A stretch of DNA of 36,913 nucleotides from Paracoccaceae bacterium (GTDB taxonomy: Bacteria; Pseudomonadota; Alphaproteobacteria; Rhodobacterales; Rhodobacteraceae). The translations under genes and the position numbers were made by a program. Where the stretch lies: positions 1 through 36,913 of the forward strand of contig JAIXPH010000047.1 in NCBI GenBank assembly GCA_027486345.1. The letters run 5' to 3'. Positions 7,435 to 16,921 of this stretch are shown here, piece after piece. Every line of letters starts with the position of its first letter. Position 1 is the first letter of the stretch. Under the pieces are notes generated by a model. That model ran no database searches, was not told where the DNA came from, and worked only from the letters and a program-made list of their open reading frames with translations.

Positions 7435-8832
7435 ATGGCCGCGCAAAAACTCTATGCCGGGGCGAAACTGCGCGAGATGCGGGCACGCCTCGGGCTGACG
7501 CAAAAGACCTTCGCCGACAAGCTGGGCGTCTCCCTGCCCTATCTGAACCAGATGGAGAACAACCACCGCCCCGTTTCTGCCGGGGTGGTGCTGGCCTTGG
7601 CGCAGGAATTTGGCCTCGATGTCACGGAACTGACGGTCGGCGAAAGCGAACGCCTCGTGTCCGACATGCGCGAGGCGCTGGCCGATCCGGTCTTTGCCAA
7701 GGCCGCCCCGCCCTTGGCCGATCTGCGGCTGGCGGCATCGAACGCGCCCGCGCTGGCCCGTGCCTTTCTGGACCTGCACCGCGCCTACCGCCAAACCCAC
7801 GAACGCCTTGCCAGTCTGGATGAGGCGCTGGGGCGTGAGGATGCTTCCCTACGCCCCTCCGCATGGGAGGAAGTGCGGGATTTCTTCCACTATTGCGACA
7901 ATTACATCGATGCGGTGGACCGCGCGGCGGAGCATTTCGTCACCCATGCCGGGGCGCGGCGGGATGTCATGGCCGCAGCGACCGCGGCCTTGGAAAAGCG
8001 CGGCATCACCGTGCATGTCACCGATGACGCCGATCTGCGCCGCTATGATCCCGCGACCAAGCGGCTGGTGCTGTCGGCGCGCAACGCGGGACCCACGCAG
8101 CGATTCCAACTGCTGCACCAAGTGGCGCTGCTGACCCAGAATGAATTGATCGAGGCGACGCTTGACCTTGCCCGCTTCGCCACTCCGGAAGCGCGGGAAA
8201 TCGCCAAGATCGGTCTGGCGAATTACTTCGCCGGGGCGGCCTTGTTGCCCTATCGCATCTTCCAAGAAGCGGCCTTGGAGACGCGGCACGATCTGGAACG
8301 GCTGGCCGACCTGTTCGGCGCCAGCATCGAACAGGTGGCGCACCGGCTGTCCACGCTGCAACGGCCGGGGGCCAAGGGCATCCCGTTCTTTTTCGTCCGC
8401 GTCGATCAGGCGGGCACCATCACCAAGCGCCATTCGGCCACCCGCCTGCAATTCGCGCGCTTTGGCGGGGCCTGCCCCTTGTGGAACGTCCACCGCGCGT
8501 TTGAGACTCCGGGCCATTTCCAGCGCCAATTGGCCGAAACGCCGGACGGGGTGCGCTATCTGTGCCTGTCGCGCGATGTGTCGAAATCGGGCGGGGCCTT
8601 CCTTGCCCCGGTGCGCCGCTTCGCCATCGGCTTGGGGTGCGAGGTGCAGCACGCGGGCGCCTTGGTCTATGCCGACGGGCTGGACCTGAAAGGCCGGTTC
8701 GAACCCATCGGCATTTCCTGCCGCATCTGCGAAAGGCGCGAGTGTCATCAACGCTCTGTGCCGCCCTTGGAGCGGCGGTTGAAGGTGGACCCCGACAAGC
8801 GCGGGTTGCTGCCCTATCAGATCGCGGATTGA
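7435..8832 (+). CDS. ScfR/RamB-type transcriptional regulator of short-chain acyl metabolism
   Basis: A 465-residue regulator with an N-terminal Cro/C1-type helix-turn-helix (about residues 10-65, LREMRARLGLTQKTFADKLG). A long middle part holds an IrrE-like segment (QLLHQVALLTQNELIE, then EIAKIGLANYFAGAALLPY), which lacks an obvious HExxH zinc site. The C-terminal domain carries a cysteine-rich end (GISCRICERRECHQRS). This layout is that of the ScfR, PrpC-regulator and RamB group, which controls propionate, acetate and glyoxylate-shunt genes. I chose the ATG at 7435: AAAAGGA lies 8-14 bases ahead and homology starts there, although a TTG at 7417 is in frame. It stands alone behind repeat A and ends at a bidirectional terminator. 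The effector is unknown. Confidence 0.85.
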   Translation: MAAQKLYAGAKLREMRARLGLTQKTFADKLGVSLPYLNQMENNHRPVSAGVVLALAQEFGLDVTELTVGESERLVSDMREALADPVFAKAAPPLADLRLAASNAPALARAFLDLHRAYRQTHERLASLDEALGREDASLRPSAWEEVRDFFHYCDNYIDAVDRAAEHFVTHAGARRDVMAAATAALEKRGITVHVTDDADLRRYDPATKRLVLSARNAGPTQRFQLLHQVALLTQNELIEATLDLARFATPEAREIAKIGLANYFAGAALLPYRIFQEAALETRHDLERLADLFGASIEQVAHRLSTLQRPGAKGIPFFFVRVDQAGTITKRHSATRLQFARFGGACPLWNVHRAFETPGHFQRQLAETPDGVRYLCLSRDVSKSGGAFLAPVRRFAIGLGCEVQHAGALVYADGLDLKGRFEPIGISCRICERRECHQRSVPPLERRLKVDPDKRGLLPYQIAD

Positions 8833-8863
8833 AAAAGGCCCCGTCGCTTGCGGCGGGGCCTTT
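8833..8863. terminator. Bidirectional terminator between scfR and ydcH
   Basis: AAAAA precedes the stem GGCCCCG/CGGGGCC (8837-8843 with 8854-8860) and TTT follows. It can therefore end transcripts from both convergent genes. Confidence 0.8.
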
Positions 8864-8868
8864 CCGGA

Positions 8869-9108
8869 TCAGGCGACCTGAAGCGCCTTCCAGATGTCAT
8901 CCTTCAGGCGCATGCGTTTCTGGCGCAGCGCACTTTCGGCCTCATCGCTGACGGGTTCCACGCGGGTTTCCGCGCGGTGAACGGCACGGTTGGCATCGTG
9001 ATAGGCATCCACCAGACGGGCGAAATGCGCGTCCGATGCTTTAAGGGCGTGGATCGCCTCTGCCTTGTCGGGGAATTCCTCGTGCAGCTCGTGCGGGGTG
9101 TTCGACAT
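8869..9108 (-). CDS. YdcH family protein (DUF465)
   Basis: A 79-residue, charged, all-helical protein. The segments FPDKAEAIHALKASDAHFARLVDAYHDANRAVHRAE and a basic second helix ending in RQKRMRLKDDIWKAL are characteristic of the YdcH/DUF465 family, small coiled-coil proteins of unknown function common in Rhodobacterales. GGAGAG lies 5-10 bases before the ATG. It shares a terminator with scfR and stands alone. No enzymatic residues are expected. Confidence 0.85.
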   Translation of the reverse strand: MSNTPHELHEEFPDKAEAIHALKASDAHFARLVDAYHDANRAVHRAETRVEPVSDEAESALRQKRMRLKDDIWKALQVA

Positions 9109-9195
9109 GGCGTCTCTCCTTATCCTGCGGTCTTTGCCGGTTCAGGATAGACGGCGATTCCCGCCCTCACATTGATAGAGGTCAAACCCCGTGCG

Positions 9196-9975
9196 TCAGG
9201 CGACGGCCCGGTTGGGATTGCGCACCCGACCGCCCGCGCGGCGGCTGTCGGTGGTGGCAAAGGGCCGGTCGGCAATCGCCCCGTTCAGCGGCGGGATCAG
9301 CGGCGTGGCCTTGGCCCCGCGCATATACCGCGGGATGAAGCGGCGGCGGTGCAGGTGGATATGGTCCAGCGCGAGGCATTTATAGAACAGCCAGCAATCC
9401 ACATCCGTGGCGGCGCGGTCCTTTGCGGCCTCGGCCACCAGACGCGCGGCAGCCTTCCGCGTGAGGGCGTAGAAGTCACCGCCGGGGGCCTTCACGTCGC
9501 GGATGGTGCGGCCAAAGCGCGGATGCGCCGGGTTCTTGGGCAAATCCATCGCCGCCGTCCATGTCGCGTCCAGCGAGGCGAGTGGCAGGTCCGGGTCCAC
9601 CCCGGCATAATCGCGATAGGCGATGGCGCGGTCGTTGAAGAAGATGATGTCGTAGCGGTCAAAGGCCGCGAGGTAAGGTTCCAGTTCCGCCGCCGGGCGC
9701 AGGAAGGTCGCGTCATCCTCGCACACCAGCCCATAGGGGGCATCCCCTGCGGCGATGCGCGCCCAGGTGGCGGCGTGGCTCAGGAAACAGGCCTGCGTGC
9801 CGGGTCCAATCTCACCGCCGATGCGGCCCGCGTAAACCGTGGCGAAATCGTCGGCATAGCCGTTGATCGCGGGGACACGTTCGGTGACATAGCCCTGCGC
9901 CTTGGCTCCGGCTTCGACAAACTCCCGTCGCTGGCTGTCCTGATCACGGTTGATGTAGCGGACAAGGGGCTGCAT
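9196..9975 (-). CDS. Glycosyltransferase family 25 (LPS-type) protein
   Basis: A 259-residue protein of the LPS glycosyltransferase/GT25 family. The opening PLVRYINRDQDSQRREFV corresponds to the family start for sugar-nucleotide binding. Next comes the hallmark GEIGPGTQACFLSHAATWARI, and then the acidic CEDDATF motif (Asp87-Asp88), which corresponds to the metal-binding DxD-like site. A basic C-terminal tail (HLHRRRFIPRYMRG) follows. It probably transfers a sugar to lipopolysaccharide or another surface glycan at the inner membrane, but neither donor nor acceptor can be inferred. No other surface-sugar gene is nearby. Repeat copy D lies upstream. Confidence 0.8.
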   Translation of the reverse strand: MQPLVRYINRDQDSQRREFVEAGAKAQGYVTERVPAINGYADDFATVYAGRIGGEIGPGTQACFLSHAATWARIAAGDAPYGLVCEDDATFLRPAAELEPYLAAFDRYDIIFFNDRAIAYRDYAGVDPDLPLASLDATWTAAMDLPKNPAHPRFGRTIRDVKAPGGDFYALTRKAAARLVAEAAKDRAATDVDCWLFYKCLALDHIHLHRRRFIPRYMRGAKATPLIPPLNGAIADRPFATTDSRRAGGRVRNPNRAVA

Positions 9976-10077
9976 GCGACGCGGACCTCTGGAACTGGGA
10001 TATCACGACGGAAACTGTGGCATCGGTGCGGCGGTTCTGCAAGCGGGGTCGCCCTGAAGTGCGATGCTGATTGGACA

Positions 10078-10159
10078 GCCCGGGTGCCAAAAGCACCCGG
10101 GCCGCGCCTGACCGCCCCCCCGGGCGGGCGCGCAAGGCGCACCCACCCGGCGGTCAGGC
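10078..10159 (-). repeat. Structured intergenic repeat, partial inverted copy D
   Basis: Reading the minus strand, this segment keeps the middle of the element found at 7107 and 28761. An 11-bp stem GCCTGACCGCC/GGCGGTCAGGC encloses GGGTGCGC/GCGCGCCC. It is followed by a perfect 10-bp stem GCCCGGGTGC/GCACCCGGGC (10078-10087 with 10093-10102). The outer GGACCG hairpin and the terminal CGCGCGGG stem are missing. It lies between betA and the glycosyltransferase gene, both on the minus strand, so it may also end the bet transcript, although no T-run follows. Confidence 0.7.
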
Positions 10160-10235
10160 ACGGCCCTCTGTCGGTCGTTGCCGGCGCTCCACTGGAGCCC
10201 CGTCAACTCCCTTGCACTTGCCTCATGCGACCGCC

Positions 10236-11894
10236 CTACCGCTGCGCCGTGCGCCAGTTCGGATTGATCCACGGCTCCTGGTTCGACGCCGGAAGCGGCG
10301 TGCGGCCAAGAATATGATCCGCCGCCTTTTCCCCCACCATGATCGACGGGCCGTTCAGGTTGCCATTCGTCACTTGCGGGAAGATGGAACTGTCGGCGAC
10401 CCGCAACCCATCGACCCCGATCACCCGGCATTCGGGATCGACCACCGCCATCGGATCATCCGCCCGCCCCATCCGCGCCGTGCCGCAGGGGTGATAGGCG
10501 CTTTCGACATGCTGGCGCAGGAAGTCATCCAACTGGTCGTCGGTCTGCACGCCCGCCCCCGGCTGGATTTCGTGCTTCATGTAGGGCGCAAACGCCTCTT
10601 GCCCGAAAATCTCGCGCGTGAGGCGGATGCAGCGGCGGAAGTCCTCCCAATCCTCGGGGTGGGACATGTAGTTGAACTGGATGCGCGGCGGGGCGGCGGG
10701 ATCATTCGACCGCAGCGTGATCGCGCCGCGCGACTTGGACCGCATCGGGCCGACATGGGCCTGAAAGCCATGCCCCTCTGCCGCCGCCTTGCCGTCATAG
10801 CGCACCGCGATGGGCAGGAAGTGATACTGGATGTCAGGATATTCCACCCCGGCCTTGGAGCGGATGAAGGCGCAAGCCTCGAACTGGTTCGACGCGCCCA
10901 GCCCCTTGCCGGTGAACAGCCATTGCGCCCCGATCACCGCCTTGCCCCAGAGGTTCCAGTACTTGTACAGCGTCACCGGCAGCTTGGCCGCGAATTGCAT
11001 GTAGATTTCCAGATGGTCTTGCAGATTCGCCCCCACGCCGGGACGATCCGCCACCACGGGAACGCCCATGTCTTGCAGGTGCTGCCCCGGCCCTACCCCT
11101 GACAGCATCAAGATCTTCGGCGTGTTGATCGAGGACGCCGCGACGATCACCTCGCGATGGGCGGCGATGGTTTCGATCACACCGCCGCGTTCCACCTCCA
11201 CCCCCACGGCGCGGTGGTTCTGGATCACCACGCGGCGGGCAAAGGCGCGGATGATCTGCACATTGCCGCGCCGCACCGCCGGTTTCAGATAGGCATTGGC
11301 GGCGGACCAGCGCTGACCCTTGTGGATCGTCGCCTCCATCGGACCAAAGCCCTCTTGCTGCTGGCCGTTGTAATCGCGGGTGACCGGGTAGCCTGCCTGC
11401 TCCCCCGCCTTGATGAAGGCGTCAAACAGCGGATTGGCCCGCGGCCCGCGCGTGATGTGCAGCGGGCCATTCGCCCCGCGCCAGCCCGGGTCACCGCCAT
11501 CGGCTTGGCCGTGCCACTGCTCCATCCGTTTGAAGTATGGCAGCACATCGGCATAGGCCCAGCCCTGCGCCCCCATTTCCGCCCATGTGTCGAAATCGCG
11601 GGCATGGCCGCGCACATAGACCATGCCGTTGATCGACGAGGACCCGCCGATCACCTTGCCGCGCGGCGTGGCCAGCACGCGCCCGCCCAGGTGCGGCTCG
11701 GGTTCGGTGCTGAACCCCCAGTCATAGCGGCGCATGTTCATCGGATAGGACAGGGCGGCGGGCATCTGGATGAACGGCCCCGCATCGGTGCCGCCATGTT
11801 CGATCACGATGACCGAGGCCCCCGCCTCGCCCAGCCGCCATGCCATGGCCGATCCGGCAGAGCCCGCGCCGATGATAATGTAATCCGCCGACAT
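10236..11894 (-). CDS. betA: Choline dehydrogenase
   Basis: An FAD-dependent GMC oxidoreductase of 552 residues that oxidises choline to betaine aldehyde at the inner membrane. The dinucleotide-binding motif GAGSAG is at residues 9-14. The GMC signature follows ([18 protein letters not shown]), and the catalytic pair is His468 in [10 protein letters not shown] and an Asn near 512 in [10 protein letters not shown]. The length and the C-terminal match are typical of BetA. I start at the ATG at 11894, which has GGGAAG 7-12 bases upstream. A TTG five codons earlier is in frame. It lies 18 bases after betB, forming a betI-betB-betA operon. BetC (choline sulfatase), found in some relatives, is absent. 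Confidence 0.95.
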   Translation of the reverse strand: MSADYIIIGAGSAGSAMAWRLGEAGASVIVIEHGGTDAGPFIQMPAALSYPMNMRRYDWGFSTEPEPHLGGRVLATPRGKVIGGSSSINGMVYVRGHARDFDTWAEMGAQGWAYADVLPYFKRMEQWHGQADGGDPGWRGANGPLHITRGPRANPLFDAFIKAGEQAGYPVTRDYNGQQQEGFGPMEATIHKGQRWSAANAYLKPAVRRGNVQIIRAFARRVVIQNHRAVGVEVERGGVIETIAAHREVIVAASSINTPKILMLSGVGPGQHLQDMGVPVVADRPGVGANLQDHLEIYMQFAAKLPVTLYKYWNLWGKAVIGAQWLFTGKGLGASNQFEACAFIRSKAGVEYPDIQYHFLPIAVRYDGKAAAEGHGFQAHVGPMRSKSRGAITLRSNDPAAPPRIQFNYMSHPEDWEDFRRCIRLTREIFGQEAFAPYMKHEIQPGAGVQTDDQLDDFLRQHVESAYHPCGTARMGRADDPMAVVDPECRVIGVDGLRVADSSIFPQVTNGNLNGPSIMVGEKAADHILGRTPLPASNQEPWINPNWRTAQR

Positions 11895-11912
11895 GTCTGT
11901 GCTTCCCAAGGT

Positions 11913-13364
11913 TCAGTAAGGCGCGTCGACGGGGCCCATGCCCACATAGACCGACTTGACCTGCGTGTAATGTTCGACCGCCGCGCGTCCGTTCTCGCGC
12001 CCGACACCGGACAGTTTCGACCCGCCAAAAGGGGCCTCGACCGGGGTCAGGTTATAGGCGTTGATCCAGCAGGTGCCCGCCTGCATCTGCCCGATCACCC
12101 GATGCGCGCGGGTCAGATCGGCGGTGAAGACCCCCGCCGCCAAACCGAAGTCGGTGGCATTGGCGCGGGCGATCACCTCTTCTTCGGTCTCAAAGTCCAG
12201 AACGGCCATCACCGGGCCGAAGACCTCTTCTTGCGCCAGTGTCATGGTATCGATCACATCGGCAAAGACCGTGGGCTGGACGAAGTAGCCCTGCCCCTCG
12301 GCCATGCCGCCGCCTGTGACCAGCCGCGCGCCTTCGGATTTGGCCTGTGCGATGTAGCCCAGCACCTTGTCGCGCTGCGCGGCGCTGACCAGCGGGCCCA
12401 TCTGCGTCGCCTCCTCGAGCGGATCGCCAAGAGTGATACCTTCGGCGCGCGCTTTCAGCCGGGCAAGGAAGCGGTCCTTGATCCCCCGCTGCACAAAGAC
12501 CCGCGTCCCGTTGGAGCAGACCTGCCCGGCAGAATAGAAATTGCCCAGCATCGCGGCGCCCACGGCATCCTCAAGGCTGGCATCATCGAACACGATCAGG
12601 GGCGACTTACCGCCCAGTTCCATCGTGACATGGCGCACGCCCGCAGCGGCGGCGGCATAGACCTTTTGCCCGGTCGGCACCGATCCGGTCAGCGACACCT
12701 TGGCCACGCGCGGGTCGGTCACCAGCGCCCCGCCCACGGCCCCGCGGCCCTGTACCACGTTGAACAGGCCGGGGGGCAATCCGGCCTCGATGTAGATCTC
12801 CGCCAGTTTCAGCGCGCCAAGCGGGGTCACCTCGGACGGCTTGAACACCATCGCATTGCCAAAGGCGAGCGCGGGTGCCGATTTCCAGCAGGCGATCTGG
12901 CTGGGGTAATTCCACGCGCCGATGCCGACGCAGACGCCAAGCGGTTCCCGGAGTGTATAGACGAAGTCACGACCCAAGGGGATCGTCTCGCCCGTCACGG
13001 TCGGCGCAAGACCCGCGAACCATTCCAGCGCATCCGCCCCTGACGGCCAATCAGCCACCAGCGTTTCCTGAATGGGTTTGCCGGTATCCAGCGTCTCCAG
13101 CCGCGCCAAGGCGGCATTGCGGTCACGGATCATATCCGCCGCGCGGCGCAGGATGCGGGCGCGTTCCACCGGTTTCATCGCGGCCCAAGCCGCTTGGGCG
13201 CGGGCGGCGCTGGCAAGGGCGGCCTCGATCACGGCGGGCGTGGCCTCGTGCAGGCGGGCGATCACCGCGCCGGTGGCGGGATAGATCACCTCAAGCGCGG
13301 CACCGGCGCTGTCCTCGACATAGGCCCCGTCGATGAAATGGCTGGCCTTGGGTTGGGCGATCAT
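11913..13364 (-). CDS. betB: Betaine-aldehyde dehydrogenase
   Basis: An NAD(P)-dependent aldehyde dehydrogenase of 483 residues that converts betaine aldehyde to the osmoprotectant glycine betaine. Catalytic residues are visible: Asn152 in GAWNYPSQ, Glu249 in [10 protein letters not shown] and Cys283 in [12 protein letters not shown]. The substrate-channel [17 protein letters not shown] and the C-terminal [19 protein letters not shown] are specific to BetB. The ATG overlaps the betI stop (ATGA), so translation is coupled to the regulator. The frame stays open far upstream through betI, but that sequence is not homologous to dehydrogenases. Confidence 0.96.
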   Translation of the reverse strand: MIAQPKASHFIDGAYVEDSAGAALEVIYPATGAVIARLHEATPAVIEAALASAARAQAAWAAMKPVERARILRRAADMIRDRNAALARLETLDTGKPIQETLVADWPSGADALEWFAGLAPTVTGETIPLGRDFVYTLREPLGVCVGIGAWNYPSQIACWKSAPALAFGNAMVFKPSEVTPLGALKLAEIYIEAGLPPGLFNVVQGRGAVGGALVTDPRVAKVSLTGSVPTGQKVYAAAAAGVRHVTMELGGKSPLIVFDDASLEDAVGAAMLGNFYSAGQVCSNGTRVFVQRGIKDRFLARLKARAEGITLGDPLEEATQMGPLVSAAQRDKVLGYIAQAKSEGARLVTGGGMAEGQGYFVQPTVFADVIDTMTLAQEEVFGPVMAVLDFETEEEVIARANATDFGLAAGVFTADLTRAHRVIGQMQAGTCWINAYNLTPVEAPFGGSKLSGVGRENGRAAVEHYTQVKSVYVGMGPVDAPY

Positions 13365-13942
13365 GCGCGTTCCTTCAATTCCACCGCCAGATAGGCCAGT
13401 GCCGTCGCCACCGCCGCCTTGGCATCTGGTGCGCCCGATTTCAGCACCTCGCGCAGATAGAGCCCGTCGATCAGCGCGCCCAACCCGTCCGCCACCGCGA
13501 CCGCCCGGTCGCCGCACAGGGGGCGCAAACCCGCCAGCAGGTTGGACCTGAGTCGCCCCTGATAAATCGCCAGCAGCCGCTTCGCCTCGGGCACGGTCTG
13601 GGCGAGGACGTAGAAATTCAGCCATGCCCCGACCGCCTCGCGCCGGAAATTGCTGGCGCTGAAGCTGGCACGCAAAACCGCCTCGATCCGGGCGCGGGGG
13701 GTGTCGGCCAGTGCCAGCGCCCCCCGCACCTCTGCCCCATAGAGCGTCAGCACATGGCGCATGGCGGCAAGGAACATTTCCTCTTTGGAACCAAAGTAAT
13801 GGTGCGCCAAGGCGCTGGACATGCCAGCCCTCTTCGCGATCTGGCTGACCGTGACATCCAGCGACCCAACACGACCGATCTCGGTAATGGTGGCGTTGAC
13901 CAGCGCGGCCTTTCGGATAGGCTCCATTCCCAGCTTCGGCAT
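13361..13942 (-). CDS. betI: TetR-family repressor of choline metabolism
   Basis: A choline-sensing repressor of 193 residues. It starts [14 protein letters not shown], the diagnostic BetI N-terminus. A TetR helix-turn-helix follows ([26 protein letters not shown], about residues 33-57), then an all-helical ligand domain with [10 protein letters not shown] and [14 protein letters not shown] chose the ATG at 13942 over a TTG at 13954 because family homology begins at MPK. It is the first gene of betIBA and faces choX across 110 bases that contain a BetI-type operator, so it probably represses both operons until choline appears. Confidence 0.94.
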   Translation of the reverse strand: MPKLGMEPIRKAALVNATITEIGRVGSLDVTVSQIAKRAGMSSALAHHYFGSKEEMFLAAMRHVLTLYGAEVRGALALADTPRARIEAVLRASFSASNFRREAVGAWLNFYVLAQTVPEAKRLLAIYQGRLRSNLLAGLRPLCGDRAVAVADGLGALIDGLYLREVLKSGAPDAKAAVATALAYLAVELKERA

Positions 13943-13989
13943 GAGGGCACCCAAAAAATGCTTGCAATTGCGGAGCTAGCGTGAAGTTT

Positions 13990-14003
13990 ATTGGCTAGTC
14001 AAT
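13990..14003. promoter_or_regulatory. BetI operator between betIBA and choXWV
   Basis: On the + strand ATTGGCT-AGTCAAT is a near-perfect palindrome. Read on the minus strand, ATTGACTAGCCAATAAAC resembles the E. coli BetI site ATTGAACGTCCAATGAAT. A possible choX promoter, TTGCAA (13962) - 17 bases - AGTTTA (13985), overlaps its edge. On the other strand TTGACT inside the site could serve as the betI -35 element. Confidence 0.65.
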
Positions 14004-14052
14004 CAACAAAAAACCACCGCAACAACTGCAACTGCCACAGGGAAGTGCTCGA

Positions 14053-14985
14053 ATGACGAAACTGAAATCCTCTTTGCTGACCGGCGTCGCCCTTGTGGCC
14101 TTGTCGGGTGCCGCTTTTGCCGAAGGCTGTGACAAGGTCACCTTCTCGGATGTGGGCTGGACCGACATCACCGCCACCACCGCCGCGACCACCCTGGTGC
14201 TGGAAGCGCTGGGATATGAGACGGAGACCAAGGTCCTGTCGGTTCCCGTGACCTATACCGGTCTGGCCGAAGGCGACATCGACGTGTTCCTTGGCAACTG
14301 GATGCCGACGATGGAGGCCGACCTTGCCCCCTACCGCGATGCGGGCACGGTTGAGACGGTGCGCACCAACCTTGAAGGCGCGAAATACACGCTGGCCACG
14401 AACGAGGCGGGCGCGGCACTCGGCATCAAGGATTTCAAGGACATCGCCGCGCACAAGGACGAACTGGGCGGGGAAATCTACGGGATCGAGCCGGGCAATG
14501 ACGGCAACCGCCTGATCATGGACATGATCGGTTCTGGCCCCTTCGGTCTGGACGGGTTTGAGATCGTCGAATCCTCGGAACAGGGGATGCTGGCGCAGGT
14601 CGCCAAGAAGTCCGAAGCGGGTGAGCCGATCATCTTCCTCGGCTGGGAACCCCACCCGATGAACGCCAATTTCAAGATGACCTACCTGACCGGCGGCGAT
14701 GACTATTTCGGCCCCAACCTCGGCGGTGCGGTGGTGGATACCAACGTCCGCGCCGGTTATGTCGCGGAATGCCCGAACACCGGCAAGCTGTTGCAGAACC
14801 TCGTCTTCTCGCTGCCGATGGAGAATGAGATCATGGGCGCCATCCTGAACGACGGCGCGGACCCCCGCGATGCCGCCAAGGCATGGCTGGCCGCCAACCC
14901 GGCCACCTGGGAGCCGTGGCTGGACGGTGTCACCACCAAGGACGGCGGCGACGCGAAGGCGGCCGTGACCGCTGCGCTGCAGTAA
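14053..14985 (+). CDS. choX: Choline ABC transporter, periplasmic choline-binding protein
   Basis: A 310-residue periplasmic solute-binding protein of the OpuAC/ProX-like quaternary-amine family. A Sec signal peptide (MTKLKSSLLTGVALVALSG, cleavage after AFA at residue 23) precedes EGCDKVTFSDVGWTD. Aromatic residues that would form the cation-π cage appear in VGWTD, LGNWMPT and FLGWEPHPMN, as in ChoX of Sinorhizobium. GGGAAG lies 8-13 bases before the ATG. It heads choXWV, divergent from betIBA, so the ligand is most likely choline, with betaine less likely. A strong hairpin separates it from choW and should keep the binding protein in excess. Confidence 0.93.
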   Translation: MTKLKSSLLTGVALVALSGAAFAEGCDKVTFSDVGWTDITATTAATTLVLEALGYETETKVLSVPVTYTGLAEGDIDVFLGNWMPTMEADLAPYRDAGTVETVRTNLEGAKYTLATNEAGAALGIKDFKDIAAHKDELGGEIYGIEPGNDGNRLIMDMIGSGPFGLDGFEIVESSEQGMLAQVAKKSEAGEPIIFLGWEPHPMNANFKMTYLTGGDDYFGPNLGGAVVDTNVRAGYVAECPNTGKLLQNLVFSLPMENEIMGAILNDGADPRDAAKAWLAANPATWEPWLDGVTTKDGGDAKAAVTAALQ

Positions 14986-15000
14986 TTTGTAATTGGCGAA

Positions 15001-15027
15001 GGCCCCGGTGCGCACCGGGGCCTTTTC
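15001..15027 (+). terminator. Intercistronic terminator/attenuator between choX and choW
   Basis: A perfect 22-base palindrome GGCCCCGGTGC/GCACCGGGGCC is followed by TTTTC. It begins 15 bases after choX and ends about 20 bases before choW. It should partly terminate or stabilise the choX message. Confidence 0.85.
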
Positions 15028-15047
15028 ATTTGTGACGGCGGGGGCGC

Positions 15048-15881
15048 ATGGACTGGCTGACCGACAACAAGATTCCGGTGGGAAAGGCCGCCAAGGCGGT
15101 TTTTGACTGGATGAAGGACCATCTCGGTCCGCTCTTCGATGCGATTTCCCTTGCGCTAGAGGCGATGATCGCGGGCATCCTGTGGCTGCTGCAAACGCCG
15201 CATCCCCTGATCATCATCGCGCTGTTCCTTGCGCTGACGTGGTATCTGCAACGGTCGTGGAAGGTCTGCCTTGGCGTGCTGCTGGGGTTCCTGTTCATCC
15301 TGAACCAGGGCTATTGGGAAGAAACCACCGAAAGCCTGACGCTGATCCTGTCGGCCTGCGTGGTCTGCATGGGTCTGGGCGTGCCCTTGGGCATCGCCGC
15401 CGCGCATCGCCCGCGCCTCTATCAGGCGATGGTGCCGGTGCTCGATCTGATGCAGACGCTGCCCACCTTTGTCTATCTGATCCCGGCCATCGTCTTCTTC
15501 GGCCTTGGCATGGTGCCCGGATTGATCGCCACGGTGATCTTCGTGCTGCCCGCGCCGATCCGCCTGACGCAACTGGGCATCTCCTCCACCCCCACCGCAC
15601 TGCTGGAGGCCGCGACCGCCTTTGGTGCCACGCCCAAGCAGAGGCTGTGGAAGGTGGAACTGCCTTGGGCCCTGCCGCAGATCATGGCCGGGTTGAACCA
15701 GACCATCATGCTGTCACTGTCCATGGTCGTGATCGCGGCGCTGGTCGGGGCCAATGGCCTTGGCGTGCCGGTGGTGCGGGCGCTGAACAGCGTGAACACC
15801 GCACTCGGGTTTGAATCGGGCTTCATCATCGTGGTGGTGGCCATCCTGTTGGACCGCATGTTGAGGGTGTCCCGCAAATGA
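15048..15881 (+). CDS. choW: Choline ABC transporter permease
   Basis: A 277-residue inner-membrane permease of the BinPDT/ProW type. A soluble N-terminal segment is followed by about six membrane helices (IIIALFLALTWYL, VCLGVLLGFLFIL, LILSACVVCMGLG, FVYLIPAIVFFGLG and later ones). The ATPase-contact EAA loop reads GATPKQRLWKVELPWALPQI. The ATG is preceded by a GGCGGGGG stretch. Its stop overlaps the choV start (ATGA at 15878-15881), so the permease and ATPase are translationally coupled and made in fixed ratio. Confidence 0.94.
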   Translation: MDWLTDNKIPVGKAAKAVFDWMKDHLGPLFDAISLALEAMIAGILWLLQTPHPLIIIALFLALTWYLQRSWKVCLGVLLGFLFILNQGYWEETTESLTLILSACVVCMGLGVPLGIAAAHRPRLYQAMVPVLDLMQTLPTFVYLIPAIVFFGLGMVPGLIATVIFVLPAPIRLTQLGISSTPTALLEAATAFGATPKQRLWKVELPWALPQIMAGLNQTIMLSLSMVVIAALVGANGLGVPVVRALNSVNTALGFESGFIIVVVAILLDRMLRVSRK

Positions 15882-16915
15882 CCCTGCCCGCCGTTGAATT
15901 CGACCGCGTCTCCATCGTGTTTGGCGACAACCCTGACCGTGCCCTGCCCTTGATGGACCAAGGACAGACCCGGGCCGAGGTTCAAACCAAGACCGGCCAG
16001 ATCCTTGGTGTGCACGACTGCTCCCTCTCTGTGGCCGAGGGCGAGATCCTTGTGCTGATGGGCCTGTCCGGCTCTGGCAAATCCACCCTGCTGCGCGGCG
16101 TGAACGCGCTGAATCCCGTGGTGCGGGGCGAGGTGCGGGTGGCCGATGGCGGCAAGATGGTCAGCGTGACCAAGGCTGATCCGGAAACCCTGCGCAAACT
16201 GCGTCTGTCCAAGATTGCCATGGTGTTTCAGCAATTCGGCCTGCTGCCGTGGCGCACGGTGCGCGAAAACGTCGGCCTCGGGCTGGAACTGGGCGGCATG
16301 TCCCCTGCCGAACGCCGTGACCGGGTGGATGCACAGTTGGAACTGGTCCGGTTGACGCAATGGGCCGACCGCAAGGTGGGCGAGTTGTCGGGCGGGATGC
16401 AGCAACGCGTGGGCCTTGCCCGCGCATTTGCCACCGAAGCGCCGATCCTGTTGATGGACGAGCCGTTTTCCGCGCTGGACCCCCTGATCCGCACACGGCT
16501 GCAGGATGAGCTTTTGGACCTGCAAGCGAAGCTGAAGCGCACCATCATCTTCGTCAGCCATGACTTGGATGAGGCGTTCAAACTGGGCAACCGCATCGCG
16601 CTGATGGAGGGCGGGCGCATCGTGCAATGCGGCACCGCCCGGCAGATCATCGCCAATCCGGTCAGCGAGTACGTCGCTGAATTTGTCGCCCACATGAACC
16701 CGCTGGGCGTCTTGACCGCCCGCGATGTCATGCGGGCGGGGCCGTCGTCGGCAGATCGGGCGGTTGAGGCCGAAACCCCGGTGCGTCAGGTGATGGAGAT
16801 GCTGCGCGACGGCGCGACAGCGCTGGCCGTGACCGAAAAAGGCGATGTTATCGGTACCATCAGCGCGACCGAGGTTTTGGCCAGCCTGATCAACCCGCAG
16901 GGTGCCGCGGCCTGA
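15878..16915 (+). CDS. choV: Choline ABC transporter ATP-binding protein
   Basis: A 345-residue ABC ATPase of the ProV/OpuAA group. Walker A GLSGSGKST is at residues 62-70, the Q-loop is VFQQFGLLPWRTV, the signature is LSGGMQQRVGLARAF, and Walker B is PILLMDEPFSALDPL. The H-loop ends VSHDLDEAF. After about residue 275 a CBS-type regulatory region follows (TARDVMRAG ... GDVIGTISATEVLASL). In related transporters this region senses ionic strength or cyclic-di-AMP, but whether it does so here is unknown. It completes choXWV and converges on a hypothetical gene six bases away. Confidence 0.94.
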   Translation: MTLPAVEFDRVSIVFGDNPDRALPLMDQGQTRAEVQTKTGQILGVHDCSLSVAEGEILVLMGLSGSGKSTLLRGVNALNPVVRGEVRVADGGKMVSVTKADPETLRKLRLSKIAMVFQQFGLLPWRTVRENVGLGLELGGMSPAERRDRVDAQLELVRLTQWADRKVGELSGGMQQRVGLARAFATEAPILLMDEPFSALDPLIRTRLQDELLDLQAKLKRTIIFVSHDLDEAFKLGNRIALMEGGRIVQCGTARQIIANPVSEYVAEFVAHMNPLGVLTARDVMRAGPSSADRAVEAETPVRQVMEMLRDGATALAVTEKGDVIGTISATEVLASLINPQGAAA

Positions 16916-16921
16916 TCCGCG

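Noticed and set aside
5755-7800. A 681-codon minus-strand frame across the efflux gene and repeat A
   Set aside because: A shadow frame with biased Arg/Gln/His composition. The + strand genes have clear families and ribosome sites.
11157-13043. A 628-codon + strand frame opposite betA and betB
   Set aside because: An antisense shadow caused by GC-rich third positions. betA and betB have complete catalytic sites.
11913-13967. A 684-residue fusion extending betB upstream
   Set aside because: The extra 200 residues are the betI gene read out of frame. The ATG at 13364 overlaps the betI stop in the usual coupled way.
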